Source of the DNA: Bacillus sp. AFS059628
Lineage (GTDB): Bacteria > Bacillota > Bacilli > Bacillales > Bacillaceae_G
DNA length: 64,000 nucleotides
Reading direction: 5' to 3'
Assembly: GCF_002571225.1 (NCBI RefSeq)
Contig: NZ_NVEC01000007.1
Span: 1-64,000, forward strand
The notes beneath the pieces are model-generated. The model was not told the origin of the DNA. It saw only the letters and a list, made by a program, of their open reading frames with translations, and made no database searches. Positions 53,545 through 63,793 of this stretch are shown here, in pieces (position 1 is the stretch's first letter; every line of letters begins with the position of its first letter). A program made the position numbers and the translations under genes.

Positions 53545-55593
53545 TTGAATGAAGTTGTACAAGTTCCTGTTACGGATGTAAAGGGAATCGGAGGAGAAAC
53601 ATCTGAATTACTACACGAGATGGGAATTTATACAGTTTCTCATCTATTAGAGCATTTTCCGTACCGTTATGAAGATTATGCGATGAAAGATCTTGCTGAA
53701 GTAAAGCATGATGAACGTGTAACAGTTGAGGGGAAAGTTCATAGTGCTCCTTTATTACAATATTATGGGAAGAAAAAATCGCGTCTTACGGTTCGTGTCC
53801 TCGTTGGTCGCTATTTAATTACAGCTGTATGTTTTAATAGGCCGTACTATAAGCAGAAGTTAACTTTAGATGAAACGGTAACGATTACTGGTAAATGGGA
53901 TCAGCATCGTCAAACGATTGCAGTATCAGAACTTCACTTTGGACCAGTTGTACGTCAACAAGAAGTAGAACCGGTATACTCAGTGAAAGGGAAGCTTACA
54001 GTGAAACAGATGCGCCGTTTTATTGCACAAGCGCTAAAGGAGTACGGAGATTCTATAGTCGAAGTGTTGCCTGATGGATTGCTAAGTCGATATAAATTGT
54101 TGCCACGTTATGAAGCGCTTCGGGCGTTGCATTTTCCGGCAGGACAGGAAGATTTAAAGCAAGCGCGTCGCCGTTTTGTATATGAGGAGTTTTTCTTATT
54201 CCAGCTTAAAATGCAAACATTACGGAAAATGGAGAGAGAAAATTCGAAAGGGACGAAAAAAGAAATTCCTTCAGCAGAATTGCAAGAGTTTATCGATGCA
54301 CTTCCGTTTCCGTTAACTGGCGCGCAACGCCGTGTTGTGGATGAAATTATGAAAGATATGACATCTCCTTATCGAATGAATCGTCTGTTGCAAGGTGATG
54401 TAGGTTCTGGTAAAACGGTGGTTGCAGCAATTGGTCTTTATGCAGCGAAATTAGCACATTATCAAGGTGCTTTAATGGTTCCTACAGAAATTTTAGCAGA
54501 ACAACATTATCAATCGCTCGCAGAGACGTTCTCGCACTTTGGTATGAAAGTTGAATTATTAACAAGTTCAGTTAAAGGCGCGAGACGTCGAGAGATTTTG
54601 GCGAAATTAGAGCAAGGAGAAATAGATATCCTTGTTGGAACACATGCTTTAATTCAAGATGAAGTTATTTTTCATAGGTTAGGTCTCGTGATTACTGATG
54701 AACAACATCGATTTGGTGTAGCGCAGCGACGAGTTTTAAGGGAGAAAGGTGAAAGTCCAGACGTATTATTTATGACAGCAACACCAATTCCGCGTACGCT
54801 AGCAATTACCGCATTTGGGGAGATGGATGTTTCTATAATCGATGAGATGCCAGCTGGTAGGAAGGTAATTGAAACATACTGGGCAAAACATGATATGTTA
54901 GACCGTGTTCTAGGTTTTGTAGAGAAAGAGATAAAAAAAGGAAGACAAGCATATGTTATTTGTCCTCTTATTGAAGAATCTGAGAAACTGGATGTACAAA
55001 ATGCAATCGACTTACATAGTATGTTGACTCATCATTATCAAGGGAAATGTCAAGTCGGATTAATGCATGGAAGATTATCATCTCAGGAAAAAGAAGAGAT
55101 AATGGGGCAATTTAGTGAAAATAACGTGCAAATTCTTGTATCGACAACAGTTGTTGAAGTAGGTGTGAACGTACCGAATGCGACTGTAATGGTTATTTAT
55201 GACGCCGAGCGTTTCGGTTTATCGCAGCTGCATCAGCTGAGAGGGCGTGTTGGTCGTGGTAGTGAACAATCGTATTGTTTATTAATCGCAGATCCGAAAT
55301 CGGAAACAGGAAAAGAGCGAATGCGTATTATGACCGAAACGAATGATGGATTTGTATTGTCAGAAAAAGATTTAGAGTTAAGAGGTCCTGGAGATTTCTT
55401 TGGAAGTAAGCAAAGTGGTTTACCAGAATTCAAGGTTGCTGATATGGTACATGATTATCGAGCGTTAGAAACAGCTAGACAAGATGCGGCGTTACTAGTA
55501 GATTCAGAAGCATTTTGGCATAATGATCAATATGCGTCGCTGCGTAAGTATCTTGACGGGACAGGTGTGTTCCAGGGAGAGAAGCTCGATTAA
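53545..55593 (+). CDS. recG: ATP-dependent DNA helicase RecG
   Basis: RecG reverses stalled replication forks and processes recombination intermediates. The wedge (OB) domain covers about residues 1-170 ([23 protein letters not shown]). The helicase part has Walker [13 protein letters not shown] box, SF2 motif [11 protein letters not shown], and QLRGRVGRG. The C-terminal [10 protein letters not shown]...Q motif is present. TTG at 53545 is 10 nt after GGAG and gives 682 aa, exactly the B. subtilis length; GTG at 53536 lies 1 nt behind the ribosome site. Confidence 0.95.
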
Positions 55594-55615
55594 AGGGAGG
55601 CAACGAAAGTTTTTG

Positions 55616-55644
55616 TTGCATTCTACTTTTAATGATTATATACT
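55616..55644 (+). promoter_or_regulatory. sigmaA promoter of the fap-fab operon
   Basis: TTGCAT (55616-55621) and TATACT (55639-55644) are 17 bp apart. The predicted start, near 55651, falls inside the FapR operator. Confidence 0.7.
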
Positions 55645-55648
55645 ACTG

Positions 55649-55665
55649 TTAGTACCTAGTCATAA
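55649..55665 (+). promoter_or_regulatory. FapR operator (autoregulation)
   Basis: TTAGTACCTAGTCATAA is a 17-bp imperfect palindrome that matches the FapR box pattern (TTAGTACCT plus its mirror). It lies directly downstream of the -10 element, over the start of transcription, so bound FapR should block RNA polymerase. Malonyl-CoA or malonyl-ACP releases FapR (known). Confidence 0.8.
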
Positions 55666-55681
55666 AAATGGATGGTGCGGT

Positions 55682-56275
55682 ATGAAAAAAAGAAGAAGTA
55701 AAAAAGAAAGACAAGAATTATTACAACAAACTATAGAAACGAATCCTTTTATTACGGATGAAGATTTAGCAGAAAAATTTCAGGTGAGTATACAAACCGT
55801 ACGTCTTGATCGTATGGAATTATCTATTCCTGAATTAAGAGAAAGAATTAAACATGTAGCTACAAAGCAACATGAAGAAGATGTGAAATCTTTACCGTTA
55901 GAAGAGGTTGTCGGAGAAATTATCGATATAGAATTAGATAGACATGCGATTTCTATTTTTGAAGTGAAGGTAGAACACGTATTTAAAAGAAATCAAATTG
56001 CTCGTGGGCATCATTTGTTTGCACAAGCAAACTCACTAGCTGTTGCAGTTATTGATGAAGAATTAGCATTAACTGCAAAGTCTACCATTCGGTACATTCG
56101 TCCTGTAAAATTAGGAGAGCGTGTCGTTGCGAAAGCGCGCGTTGAAGATGTAGAGAATGATAAAGGACGGACGGTTGTCAAAGTGCGTAGCTTTGTTGGA
56201 GAAGAACTTGTTTTCACAGGCACTTTTGAAATGTATCGATCTAGTAATTATAGTGAGGAAGGTAACAACTTATGA
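55682..56275 (+). CDS. fapR: FapR, repressor of fatty acid and phospholipid synthesis
   Basis: FapR represses the fap regulon and is released by malonyl-CoA/ACP. The N-terminal helix-turn-helix (residues 1-50: [44 protein letters not shown]) is joined by a linker helix to a hot-dog ligand domain (about residues 75-190). ATG at 55682 gives 197 aa; upstream in-frame codons overlap recG and the operator. The ribosome site (GGATGGTGCGG) is weak. The stop overlaps plsX (ATGA). Confidence 0.95.
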
Positions 56276-57264
56276 AAATCGCAATAGATGCAATGGGCGG
56301 CGATCATGCTCCAAAGGCTGTCGTACTAGGAGCAATGAAAGCTATTAAGGAATATTCTGATTTACATATTACGTTAGTAGGGAAAGAAGAGGAAATTCGT
56401 CAATACTTAACGAGTGAAGAACGAATTACTATACTTCATACAGAGGAAAAAATAGAATCGACAGATGAACCAGTAAGAGCGGTTCGTCGAAAAAAACAAG
56501 CTTCAATGGTACTAGCAGCACAGCAAGTGAAAGACGGTGTAGCGGATGCTTGTATATCAGCTGGTAGCACAGGAGCTTTAATGGCGGCTGGATTGTTTGT
56601 TGTAGGTCGTATGGAAGGAATTGAGCGACCAGCTTTATCCCCTACAATGCCAACTGTTGATGGAGAAGGTTTTGTTATGTTAGATGTTGGAGCGAACGTT
56701 GATGCAAAACCAATTCATTTATATCAATATGCAGTAATGGGATCTGTATATGCTGAGAAAGTAAGAGGAATTAAAAATCCTCGCGTTGGACTTTTAAACG
56801 TTGGAACAGAAGATGGCAAAGGTAACGAGCTTTCAAAACAAGTCTTTGCAATGCTTAAGGATGCCCCAATTAATTTCGTTGGGAACGTTGAATCAAGAGA
56901 TTTATTGCAAGGTGTAGCAGATGTTGTAGTATGTGATGGTTTTACAGGGAATGTAGCACTGAAATCATTAGAAGGAACAGCGCTTGCATTATTCTCTATG
57001 TTAAAAGAACAGTTAATGAGCTCGTTTACGAGCAAATTAGCAGCAGCGGTATTAAAGCCAAAACTTATGGTATTAAAAGATAAAATGGATTATTCGGAGT
57101 ATGGAGGAGCGGCATTATTTGGATTGAAGGCTCCTGTCATTAAGGCTCACGGTTCTTCCAATGACCAATCGATATTTAGTGCGATTCGTCAGACGAGAGA
57201 AATGGTAGCGAAAGAAGTTATTCCTACTATTTCAAGCGTAATGGAGAAAGAGCCACTCCAATAA
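56272..57264 (+). CDS. plsX: Acyl-ACP:phosphate acyltransferase
   Basis: PlsX makes acyl-phosphate from acyl-ACP, the donor for PlsY in phosphatidic acid synthesis, and can take fatty acids activated by FakA. The 330-aa protein starts [16 protein letters not shown] and contains [34 protein letters not shown] and [16 protein letters not shown]. It overlaps fapR by 4 nt. Confidence 0.96.
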
Positions 57265-57278
57265 GAGGAGGATTTGAA

Positions 57279-58223
57279 ATGGGAAAACTAGCATTTCTTT
57301 TTCCGGGCCAAGGTTCACAGGCAGTTGGAATGGGTAAACAGTTAGCAGAGAATAATAAAGAGGTTGCAAATGTATTTGCAAAAGCAGATGAGGTATTGCA
57401 AGATTCACTTTCGGAAGTGATTTTTGAAGGGCCGCAAGACAAGCTTACGTTAACGACAAATGCGCAACCGGCTTTATTAACAACGAGTTTTGCTATTTTG
57501 ACAGCTTTAAAAGAGTATGATATTACACCAGACTTTGTCGCAGGGCATAGTTTAGGTGAATATAGCGCTCTTGTAGCGGCGGGTGCAATAACTTTTGAAG
57601 AGGCAGTATATGCTGTAAGGAAACGTGGGGAATATATGGAAGAAGCTGTTCCTGGCGGAGAAGGTGCAATGGCGGCTATTTTAGGTGCTGATCCACATAT
57701 GCTGAAACAAGTTACAGAAGAAGTAACAAGTGAAGGATATGCAGTACAAATTGCTAATATGAATAGTACGAAGCAAATTGTGATTTCTGGAACGAAGCAA
57801 GGAGTCGAGATTGCTTCTCAAAGAGCGAAAGAAAATGGTGCAAAGAGAGCTGTTCCGCTTAAGGTAAGTGGACCGTTCCACTCTTCGCTTATGAAGCCAG
57901 CAGCGGAGAAATTCCAAAGTGTCTTAAATGAAATTACAATTCAAGATACGAATATTCCGGTTATCGCAAATGTAACGGCAGACGTTATTACAAGTGGTGC
58001 GCATATTCAAGAAAAGCTAATCGAGCAGCTCTATTCGCCTGTCTTATGGTACCCATCTATTGAATACATGGTGAGTCAAGGGGTAGATACATTTATTGAG
58101 ATTGGACCTGGGAAAGTACTTGCTGGACTTATGAAGTCAATTGATTCATCAGTGAAAGCATACGCGATATATGATGAAGAGACATTACAAGATACCATTT
58201 CGAATTTGAGAGGAGAAAACTGA
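57279..58223 (+). CDS. fabD: Malonyl-CoA:ACP transacylase
   Basis: FabD moves the malonyl group from CoA to ACP, encoded two genes downstream. The 314-aa protein has [12 protein letters not shown] at the N-terminus, the nucleophile Ser91 in GHSLGEYS, the conserved Arg in YAVRKRG, and the second active-site His in [11 protein letters not shown] follows AGAGGAGG. The final base of its stop is shared with the fabG start (TGATG). Confidence 0.97.
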   Translation: MGKLAFLFPGQGSQAVGMGKQLAENNKEVANVFAKADEVLQDSLSEVIFEGPQDKLTLTTNAQPALLTTSFAILTALKEYDITPDFVAGHSLGEYSALVAAGAITFEEAVYAVRKRGEYMEEAVPGGEGAMAAILGADPHMLKQVTEEVTSEGYAVQIANMNSTKQIVISGTKQGVEIASQRAKENGAKRAVPLKVSGPFHSSLMKPAAEKFQSVLNEITIQDTNIPVIANVTADVITSGAHIQEKLIEQLYSPVLWYPSIEYMVSQGVDTFIEIGPGKVLAGLMKSIDSSVKAYAIYDEETLQDTISNLRGEN

Positions 58224-58963
58224 TGTTAAAAGGGAAAGTAGCATTAGTAACGGGTGCTTCACGTGGAATCGGTCGTGCAATTGCGATTGATTTAGCGAAA
58301 CAAGGTGCAAATGTTGTAGTAAATTATGCTGGTAACGAGCAAAAGGCAAATGAAGTAGTTGATGAAATAAAGAAATTAGGTTCGGATGCAATTGCAGTAA
58401 GAGCAGATGTTGCAAATGCTGAAGACGTTACAACTATGGTGAAACAAACTGTAGATGCATTTGGACAAGTTGATATTCTTGTGAATAATGCAGGTGTAAC
58501 AAAAGATAATTTATTAATGCGTATGAAAGAAGAAGAATGGGATACAGTTATTAATACAAACCTAAAAGGTGTATTCTTATGTACAAAGGCAGTATCTCGA
58601 TATATGATGCGTCAACGTCATGGACGTATTGTAAATATCGCTTCTGTTGTCGGAGTAACGGGAAACCCAGGACAAGCAAACTATGTTGCTGCTAAAGCGG
58701 GTGTAATTGGATTAACAAAAACATCAGCAAAAGAGTTAGCGAGCCGTAATATTACTGTAAATGCAATTGCTCCTGGATTTATTGCGACAGATATGACAGA
58801 CGTATTAGATGAAAATATAAAAGCTGAAATGTTAAAATTAATTCCTGCAGCTCAGTTTGGTGAGGCGCAAGATATCGCAAATGCTGTAACATTTTTTGCT
58901 TCTGATCAAAGCAAATATATTACAGGTCAAACGTTAAATGTTGATGGCGGTATGGTAATGTAA
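58223..58963 (+). CDS. fabG: 3-oxoacyl-ACP reductase
   Basis: FabG reduces 3-ketoacyl-ACP with NADPH in fatty acid elongation. It is a 246-aa short-chain dehydrogenase with NADPH motif [16 protein letters not shown], catalytic Ser141, Tyr154 and Lys158 (YVAAK), and GFIATDMT. It overlaps fabD by one base. Confidence 0.97.
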   Translation: MLKGKVALVTGASRGIGRAIAIDLAKQGANVVVNYAGNEQKANEVVDEIKKLGSDAIAVRADVANAEDVTTMVKQTVDAFGQVDILVNNAGVTKDNLLMRMKEEEWDTVINTNLKGVFLCTKAVSRYMMRQRHGRIVNIASVVGVTGNPGQANYVAAKAGVIGLTKTSAKELASRNITVNAIAPGFIATDMTDVLDENIKAEMLKLIPAAQFGEAQDIANAVTFFASDQSKYITGQTLNVDGGMVM

Positions 58964-59032
58964 TAAAAGAATCGATTTCAGCTAGTTTTTTTGGACAATA
59001 TTTAATATAATATTTGAGGGGAGGTGAATGGA

Positions 59033-59266
59033 ATGGCAGATGTTTTAGAGCGTGTAACAAAAATCATCGTTGATCGTTTAGGAGTAGAAGAAACAGAAGT
59101 AGTACCAGCTGCAAGCTTCAAGGAAGATTTAGGAGCAGACTCCCTAGATGTAGTAGAACTTGTAATGCAATTAGAAGACGAATTCGAAATGGAAATTTCT
59201 GATGAAGATGCTGAAAAGATTGCTACTGTTGGCGATGCTGTGACTTACATAGAGAGTCATCTATAA
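59033..59266 (+). CDS. acpP: Acyl carrier protein
   Basis: ACP carries growing acyl chains on phosphopantetheine. The 77-aa acidic helical protein has the attachment serine in [10 protein letters not shown] (Ser37 counting Met). ATG at 59033 follows GGGGAGGTG. The gap from fabG (58964-59032) contains TATAAT at 59006-59011 without a clear -35, so an extra promoter is possible. Confidence 0.97.
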
Positions 59267-59275
59267 TGCTTGAAT

Positions 59276-59301
59276 GAAGTCCCGTTTTTTAGCGGGGCTT
59301 C
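59276..59301 (+). other. Hairpin between acpP and rnc
   Basis: GAAGTCCCG (59276-59284) pairs with CGGGGCTTC (59293-59301), with one G-U pair, around an 8-nt T-rich loop. No T-tract follows (TCGGC), so it is unlikely to be a full terminator. It could be an mRNA processing or stability element between acpP and the RNase III gene. Confidence 0.6.
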
Positions 59302-59324
59302 TCGGCTTATATCTGGAGGGACCT

Positions 59325-60062
59325 ATGCCGTACCGTAAATATAGAGAAAAAAAATACGAAACAAAATATCGTGAAGCGTTTAAAGTATTTCAAGAAAAGA
59401 TAGGTATTACGTTTACAGATGAAAAATTATTGATTCAAGCATTTACGCATTCATCGTATGTGAATGAGCATCGAAAAAAACCGCATGAAGACAATGAGCG
59501 TCTCGAATTCCTTGGAGATGCAGTATTGGAACTTACTGTATCGCAGTATCTGTTTCAAAAATATCCGACAATGAGCGAAGGGGAGTTAACAAAACTACGT
59601 GCAGCTATTGTATGTGAACCATCTCTTGTTCGTTTTGCAAACGAGTTGTCATTTGGTAGCCTTGTTTTATTAGGAAAAGGTGAGGAAATGACAGGCGGAC
59701 GTGAACGACCAGCTTTATTAGCGGATGTCTTTGAAGCGTTTATTGGTGCCCTTTATCTTGATCAAGGGCTAGAAACAGTATGGGGCTTCTTAAAAGAAAT
59801 TGTATACCCTAAAATTAATGAAGGTGCTTTTTCTCATGTGATGGATTATAAGAGTCAATTACAAGAGTTGATTCAGCGTGATGGTAGTGGCAATATTGAG
59901 TATCAAATTTTGCAAGAAAAAGGACCGGCTCACAATCGAGAATTTGTGTCACGTGTTACGTTAAATAACGTGGCTTTAGGTCTTGGTAGTGGCAAGTCGA
60001 AAAAAGAAGCAGAGCAACAAGCTGCTGCAGAAGCGTTGAAAAAGTTAAAAGAACAACTATAA
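59325..60062 (+). CDS. rnc: Ribonuclease III
   Basis: RNase III cuts double-stranded RNA, including rRNA precursors. The catalytic domain has the signature [14 protein letters not shown] and the acidic site in [18 protein letters not shown] dsRNA-binding domain spans about residues 175-243 ([34 protein letters not shown]). ATG at 59325 follows TGGAGGG and gives 245 aa; the upstream in-frame ATG at 59274 would include the hairpin. Confidence 0.96.
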   Translation: MPYRKYREKKYETKYREAFKVFQEKIGITFTDEKLLIQAFTHSSYVNEHRKKPHEDNERLEFLGDAVLELTVSQYLFQKYPTMSEGELTKLRAAIVCEPSLVRFANELSFGSLVLLGKGEEMTGGRERPALLADVFEAFIGALYLDQGLETVWGFLKEIVYPKINEGAFSHVMDYKSQLQELIQRDGSGNIEYQILQEKGPAHNREFVSRVTLNNVALGLGSGKSKKEAEQQAAAEALKKLKEQL

Positions 60063-60093
60063 GGAATCCCCCTTTGAATGAGGGGGATTCCTT
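60061..60093 (+). terminator. Stem-loop after rnc
   Basis: AAGGAATCCCCCT pairs perfectly with AGGGGGATTCCTT (13 bp, 7-nt loop), starting within the rnc stop codon. The T-tract is poor (TGTGTAT), so termination may be partial. Confidence 0.7.
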
Positions 60094-60120
60094 GTGTATA
60101 GAATGAAACTTTCCTTTCGT

Positions 60121-60151
60121 TTGTAAATGTAAGGGAATGTAATCGTATAAT
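60121..60151 (+). promoter_or_regulatory. Possible sigmaA promoter of smc-ftsY
   Basis: TTGTAA (60121-60126) and TATAAT (60146-60151) are 19 bp apart, within the 146-bp gap between rnc and smc. Confidence 0.35.
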
Positions 60152-60208
60152 CGTTTGTTTTTGTATAAACAACATTAATAGCAACGGAGAATAGGAGGAA
60201 GGCCTTTC

Positions 60209-63200
60209 GTGTTTTTAAAAAGATTAGAAATAGCAGGATTTAAGTCTTTTGCTGAGCGTGTATCTGTTGATTTTGTCCCAGGTGTAACGTCTGTAGTAGG
60301 ACCTAATGGAAGCGGGAAAAGTAATATTACTGATGCTATTCGCTGGGTACTTGGTGAACAATCGGCAAAATCATTACGTGGTGCAAAGATGGAAGATATT
60401 ATTTTTGCAGGCAGTGATACGAGAAGAGCAGTTAATGTTGCTGAAGTAACGATAACTTTAAATAATGAGGATCAACGTTTACCGATTGAATATAATGAGG
60501 TGTGTGTAACGCGTCGTGTATCTCGTTCTGGTGATAGTGATTTTTATATTAATAAACAATCATGTAGATTGAAAGATATTATCGACTTATTTATGGACTC
60601 TGGTATGGGAAGAGAAGCTTTTTCGATTATTAGCCAGGGGAAAGTTGAAGAGATTTTAAGTAGTAAATCAGAAGAACGTCGTGGTGTATTTGAAGAAGCA
60701 GCGGGAGTGCTGAAATACAAACTTCGTAAAAAGAAAGCTGAAGGGAAATTAGCAGATACACAAGAAAACTTAAATCGTGTACAAGATATAATTCACGAAT
60801 TAAGTAGTCAAGTAGAACCTTTAGAAAGACAAGCTTCTATTGCGAAAGATTATCTTGAGAAAAAAGAAGAATTAGAGAAAGTAGAAGCGGCGCTTATTGT
60901 ACATGAAATTGAAGAATTACATGAGAAATGGGAAGCGCTTCGAAATCAGTTTGGGCATAATAAAAACGAAGAAGCGAAAATGTCAACGCATTTACAAAAA
61001 GGTGAAGGAGAGCTAGAGGAGTTACGAGGTCAATTACAAGCAGTAGAGGAGTCTGTAGATTCCTTGCAAGAAGTACTTCTTCTTTCTAGTAAAGAACTAG
61101 AAAAGTTAGAAGGGCAACGTGAGCTATTAAAAGAGAGAAAGCAAAATGCAACGACGCATTGTGCGCAACTCGAACAGTTAATTGTTGAATTAACAGCGAA
61201 AGCTACAAGTTATGATGGTGAAATAGAATCAAGTACAGAAGTATTGATGCAATTTGTAAATCAAGTAAAAGAGTTGGAGACGAAATTGCATGATAATGAG
61301 CAATTACTTGCAACGTTTGCTGACAATTTAGAGGAACAGATTGAGAATTTAAAAGGTGACTATATTGAACTTTTAAATCAACAAGCTAGTCATCGTAATG
61401 AATTATCTATGATTGAAGAACAATCTAAACAACAAAACTCTAAAAATGAACGCCTTGATGAAGAAAATGCGAAATATGTAGAAATGCGTATGGAAATTAC
61501 ATCGAAAAAGACGAAACTTGTGGAAAGTTATGAACAAGTGAAAGAAAAAGTAGCTGGAATCCTTTTGAATATACAAAAGACAGAAGCGGCACTTGGGAAA
61601 TGCAAGGTGCAGTATAGTGAAAATGAAACAAAACTGTATCAAGCGTATCAATTTGTACAACAGGCACGTTCTCGAAAAGAAATGCTAGAAGAGATGCAAG
61701 AAGATTACTCTGGTTTCTATCAAGGGGTACGTGAAGTATTAAAAGCTAGAGAAAATAGGTTGCAAGGTATCGAGGGTGCTGTCGCAGAACTGCTAACGGT
61801 ACCGAAAGAATATGAAGTTGCAATGGAAATTGCTCTAGGTGCAGCAATGCAGCATATTGTCGTACAAAAAGAAGAGCATGCTCGTAATGCTATTGCATTT
61901 TTAAAACAAAATAAACATGGACGAGCAACGTTTTTACCACAAGCTGTTATTAAAGGTAGATCATTATCGTTTGAGCAATTACGTATTGTAAATCAGCACC
62001 CATCGTTTGTAGGTGTGGCGGCAGAACTTGTGCAATATAACAATAAATATGAAAATGTAGTTTCGAATTTGTTGGGTACTGTTATTGTTGCAAAAGATTT
62101 ACGCGGGGCGAATGAGTTGGCGAAACAACTACAATACCGTTATCGCATTGTAACAATCGAAGGTGATGTAGTGAACCCTGGCGGTTCTATGACAGGTGGA
62201 GCGGTAAAACAGGCGAAATCTTCTTTATTAGGACGTCAACGTGAGCTAGAAGAGTGGACAAACAAGTTAACTGATATGGAAGAAAAAACGACGAAGTTAG
62301 AAAACTTTGTTAAAGCAGTAAAGCAAGAAATTCAAGAAAAAGAAGTACAAATACGCGAACTGAGACAAAGCGTAGAGGTAGAGCGTGTAGAAGAACAGAA
62401 ATTAAGAGAAGAAATTAGTCGCTTAGAATTAGAAGAACATCGTATTAATGATCGTTTATCAATTTATGATTTAGAGATTGAAGGGTTCTTACAAGATCAA
62501 GTGAAAATACAAGGGCGTAAAGAAGAGCTAGAAAAGATTTTAGCGACCCTTCAAGTGGAGATTACGGAATTAGATAGTAACATTGCAGCTTTAACAAAAC
62601 AAAAAAGTGAGCAGCATTCTTCGAAAGAAAAAGTTCAAAAAGAAATGACAGAGTTAAAAGTGTTAGCAGCTGAAAAGCAACAACGCTTATCTAACCAAAA
62701 AGAAAAAGTTGAACGATTGACGAAGGAAAAAGAAGAAACAGATGCAACGCTTGTTAAAACGAAAGAGGACTTAGCATTCTTAAAACAAGAAATGACATCG
62801 AATTCAAGTGGTGAAGAGCAAATTACGAATATGATTGAGAAGAAAGCATACGATCGTAATCAAACTTCAGAGTTAATTCGCTCTCGTCGTGAACAACGTG
62901 TATCGTTACAAGAGAGGGTAGAACAGTTAGAGCGTAATCTGAAAGAGACCACAGGTAAACATAAATACATTCTTGAGATGTTGAAAGATCAAGAGGTGAA
63001 AATTAACCGACTTGATGTAGAGTTAGAAAATAGATTACAACATTTACGTGAAACATATACAATTTCATTTGAAGCGGCAAAACTGAAGTATACAATGGTG
63101 ATGCCTGCCGAGGATGCACGTAAAAAGGTGAAATTAATTAAATTATCTATTGAAGAGCTAGGTACAGTAAACTTAGGAGCAATTGATGAATATGAGCGTG

Positions 63201-63778
63201 TAGCAGAGCGTCATACATTCTTACTAGAACAAAAAGATGATCTAGAAGAAGCGAAAACAACATTGCATCAACTTATTACTGAAATGGATGAAGAAATGAA
63301 AAAACGCTTTTCTACTACGTTTGAAGGAATTCGAATGGAGTTTCAATCGGTCTTCTCTGAATTGTTCGGAGGCGGTAGAGCGGATTTAGTCATGACGAAT
63401 CCAGAGGATTTATTAAATACAGGTATTGATATTGTAGCGCAACCGCCAGGGAAGAAACTGCAAAACTTAGGTTTACTTTCAGGTGGAGAGCGTGCTTTAA
63501 CAGCAATTGCGCTGTTATTTGGTATTTTAAAAGTGCGCCCAGTGCCATTCTGTGTACTAGATGAGGTAGAGGCTGCTCTTGATGAGGCGAACGTTGCCCG
63601 TTTTGCCCAGTATTTAAAGAAATTTAGTGATGAGACACAGTTTATTGTAATTACACATAGAAAAGGTACAATGGAAGAGTCTGACGTATTGTACGGTGTA
63701 ACAATGCAAGAGTCAGGGGTATCTAAACTTGTCTCGGTTCGTTTAGATGATGGAGAAGAACTAGTTGCAAGCAAATAG
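60209..63778 (+). CDS. smc: Chromosome segregation protein SMC
   Basis: SMC is the condensin ATPase that, with ScpA/ScpB, organises and separates chromosomes. The 1189-aa protein has Walker A GPNGSGKSN near residues 31-39, two long coiled coils (about 170-500 and 670-1000), the hinge between them (about 510-660: VKEARENR-like start, GGAVKQ), signature LSGGERALTAIALLF and Walker B VLDEVEAALDEANV near the C-terminus. GTG at 60209 follows AGGAGGAAGG. ftsY follows after 15 bp. Confidence 0.97.
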   Translation: MFLKRLEIAGFKSFAERVSVDFVPGVTSVVGPNGSGKSNITDAIRWVLGEQSAKSLRGAKMEDIIFAGSDTRRAVNVAEVTITLNNEDQRLPIEYNEVCVTRRVSRSGDSDFYINKQSCRLKDIIDLFMDSGMGREAFSIISQGKVEEILSSKSEERRGVFEEAAGVLKYKLRKKKAEGKLADTQENLNRVQDIIHELSSQVEPLERQASIAKDYLEKKEELEKVEAALIVHEIEELHEKWEALRNQFGHNKNEEAKMSTHLQKGEGELEELRGQLQAVEESVDSLQEVLLLSSKELEKLEGQRELLKERKQNATTHCAQLEQLIVELTAKATSYDGEIESSTEVLMQFVNQVKELETKLHDNEQLLATFADNLEEQIENLKGDYIELLNQQASHRNELSMIEEQSKQQNSKNERLDEENAKYVEMRMEITSKKTKLVESYEQVKEKVAGILLNIQKTEAALGKCKVQYSENETKLYQAYQFVQQARSRKEMLEEMQEDYSGFYQGVREVLKARENRLQGIEGAVAELLTVPKEYEVAMEIALGAAMQHIVVQKEEHARNAIAFLKQNKHGRATFLPQAVIKGRSLSFEQLRIVNQHPSFVGVAAELVQYNNKYENVVSNLLGTVIVAKDLRGANELAKQLQYRYRIVTIEGDVVNPGGSMTGGAVKQAKSSLLGRQRELEEWTNKLTDMEEKTTKLENFVKAVKQEIQEKEVQIRELRQSVEVERVEEQKLREEISRLELEEHRINDRLSIYDLEIEGFLQDQVKIQGRKEELEKILATLQVEITELDSNIAALTKQKSEQHSSKEKVQKEMTELKVLAAEKQQRLSNQKEKVERLTKEKEETDATLVKTKEDLAFLKQEMTSNSSGEEQITNMIEKKAYDRNQTSELIRSRREQRVSLQERVEQLERNLKETTGKHKYILEMLKDQEVKINRLDVELENRLQHLRETYTISFEAAKLKYTMVMPAEDARKKVKLIKLSIEELGTVNLGAIDEYERVAERHTFLLEQKDDLEEAKTTLHQLITEMDEEMKKRFSTTFEGIRMEFQSVFSELFGGGRADLVMTNPEDLLNTGIDIVAQPPGKKLQNLGLLSGGERALTAIALLFGILKVRPVPFCVLDEVEAALDEANVARFAQYLKKFSDETQFIVITHRKGTMEESDVLYGVTMQESGVSKLVSVRLDDGEELVASK

Positions 63779-63793
63779 GAAGGATGGGTCAGT

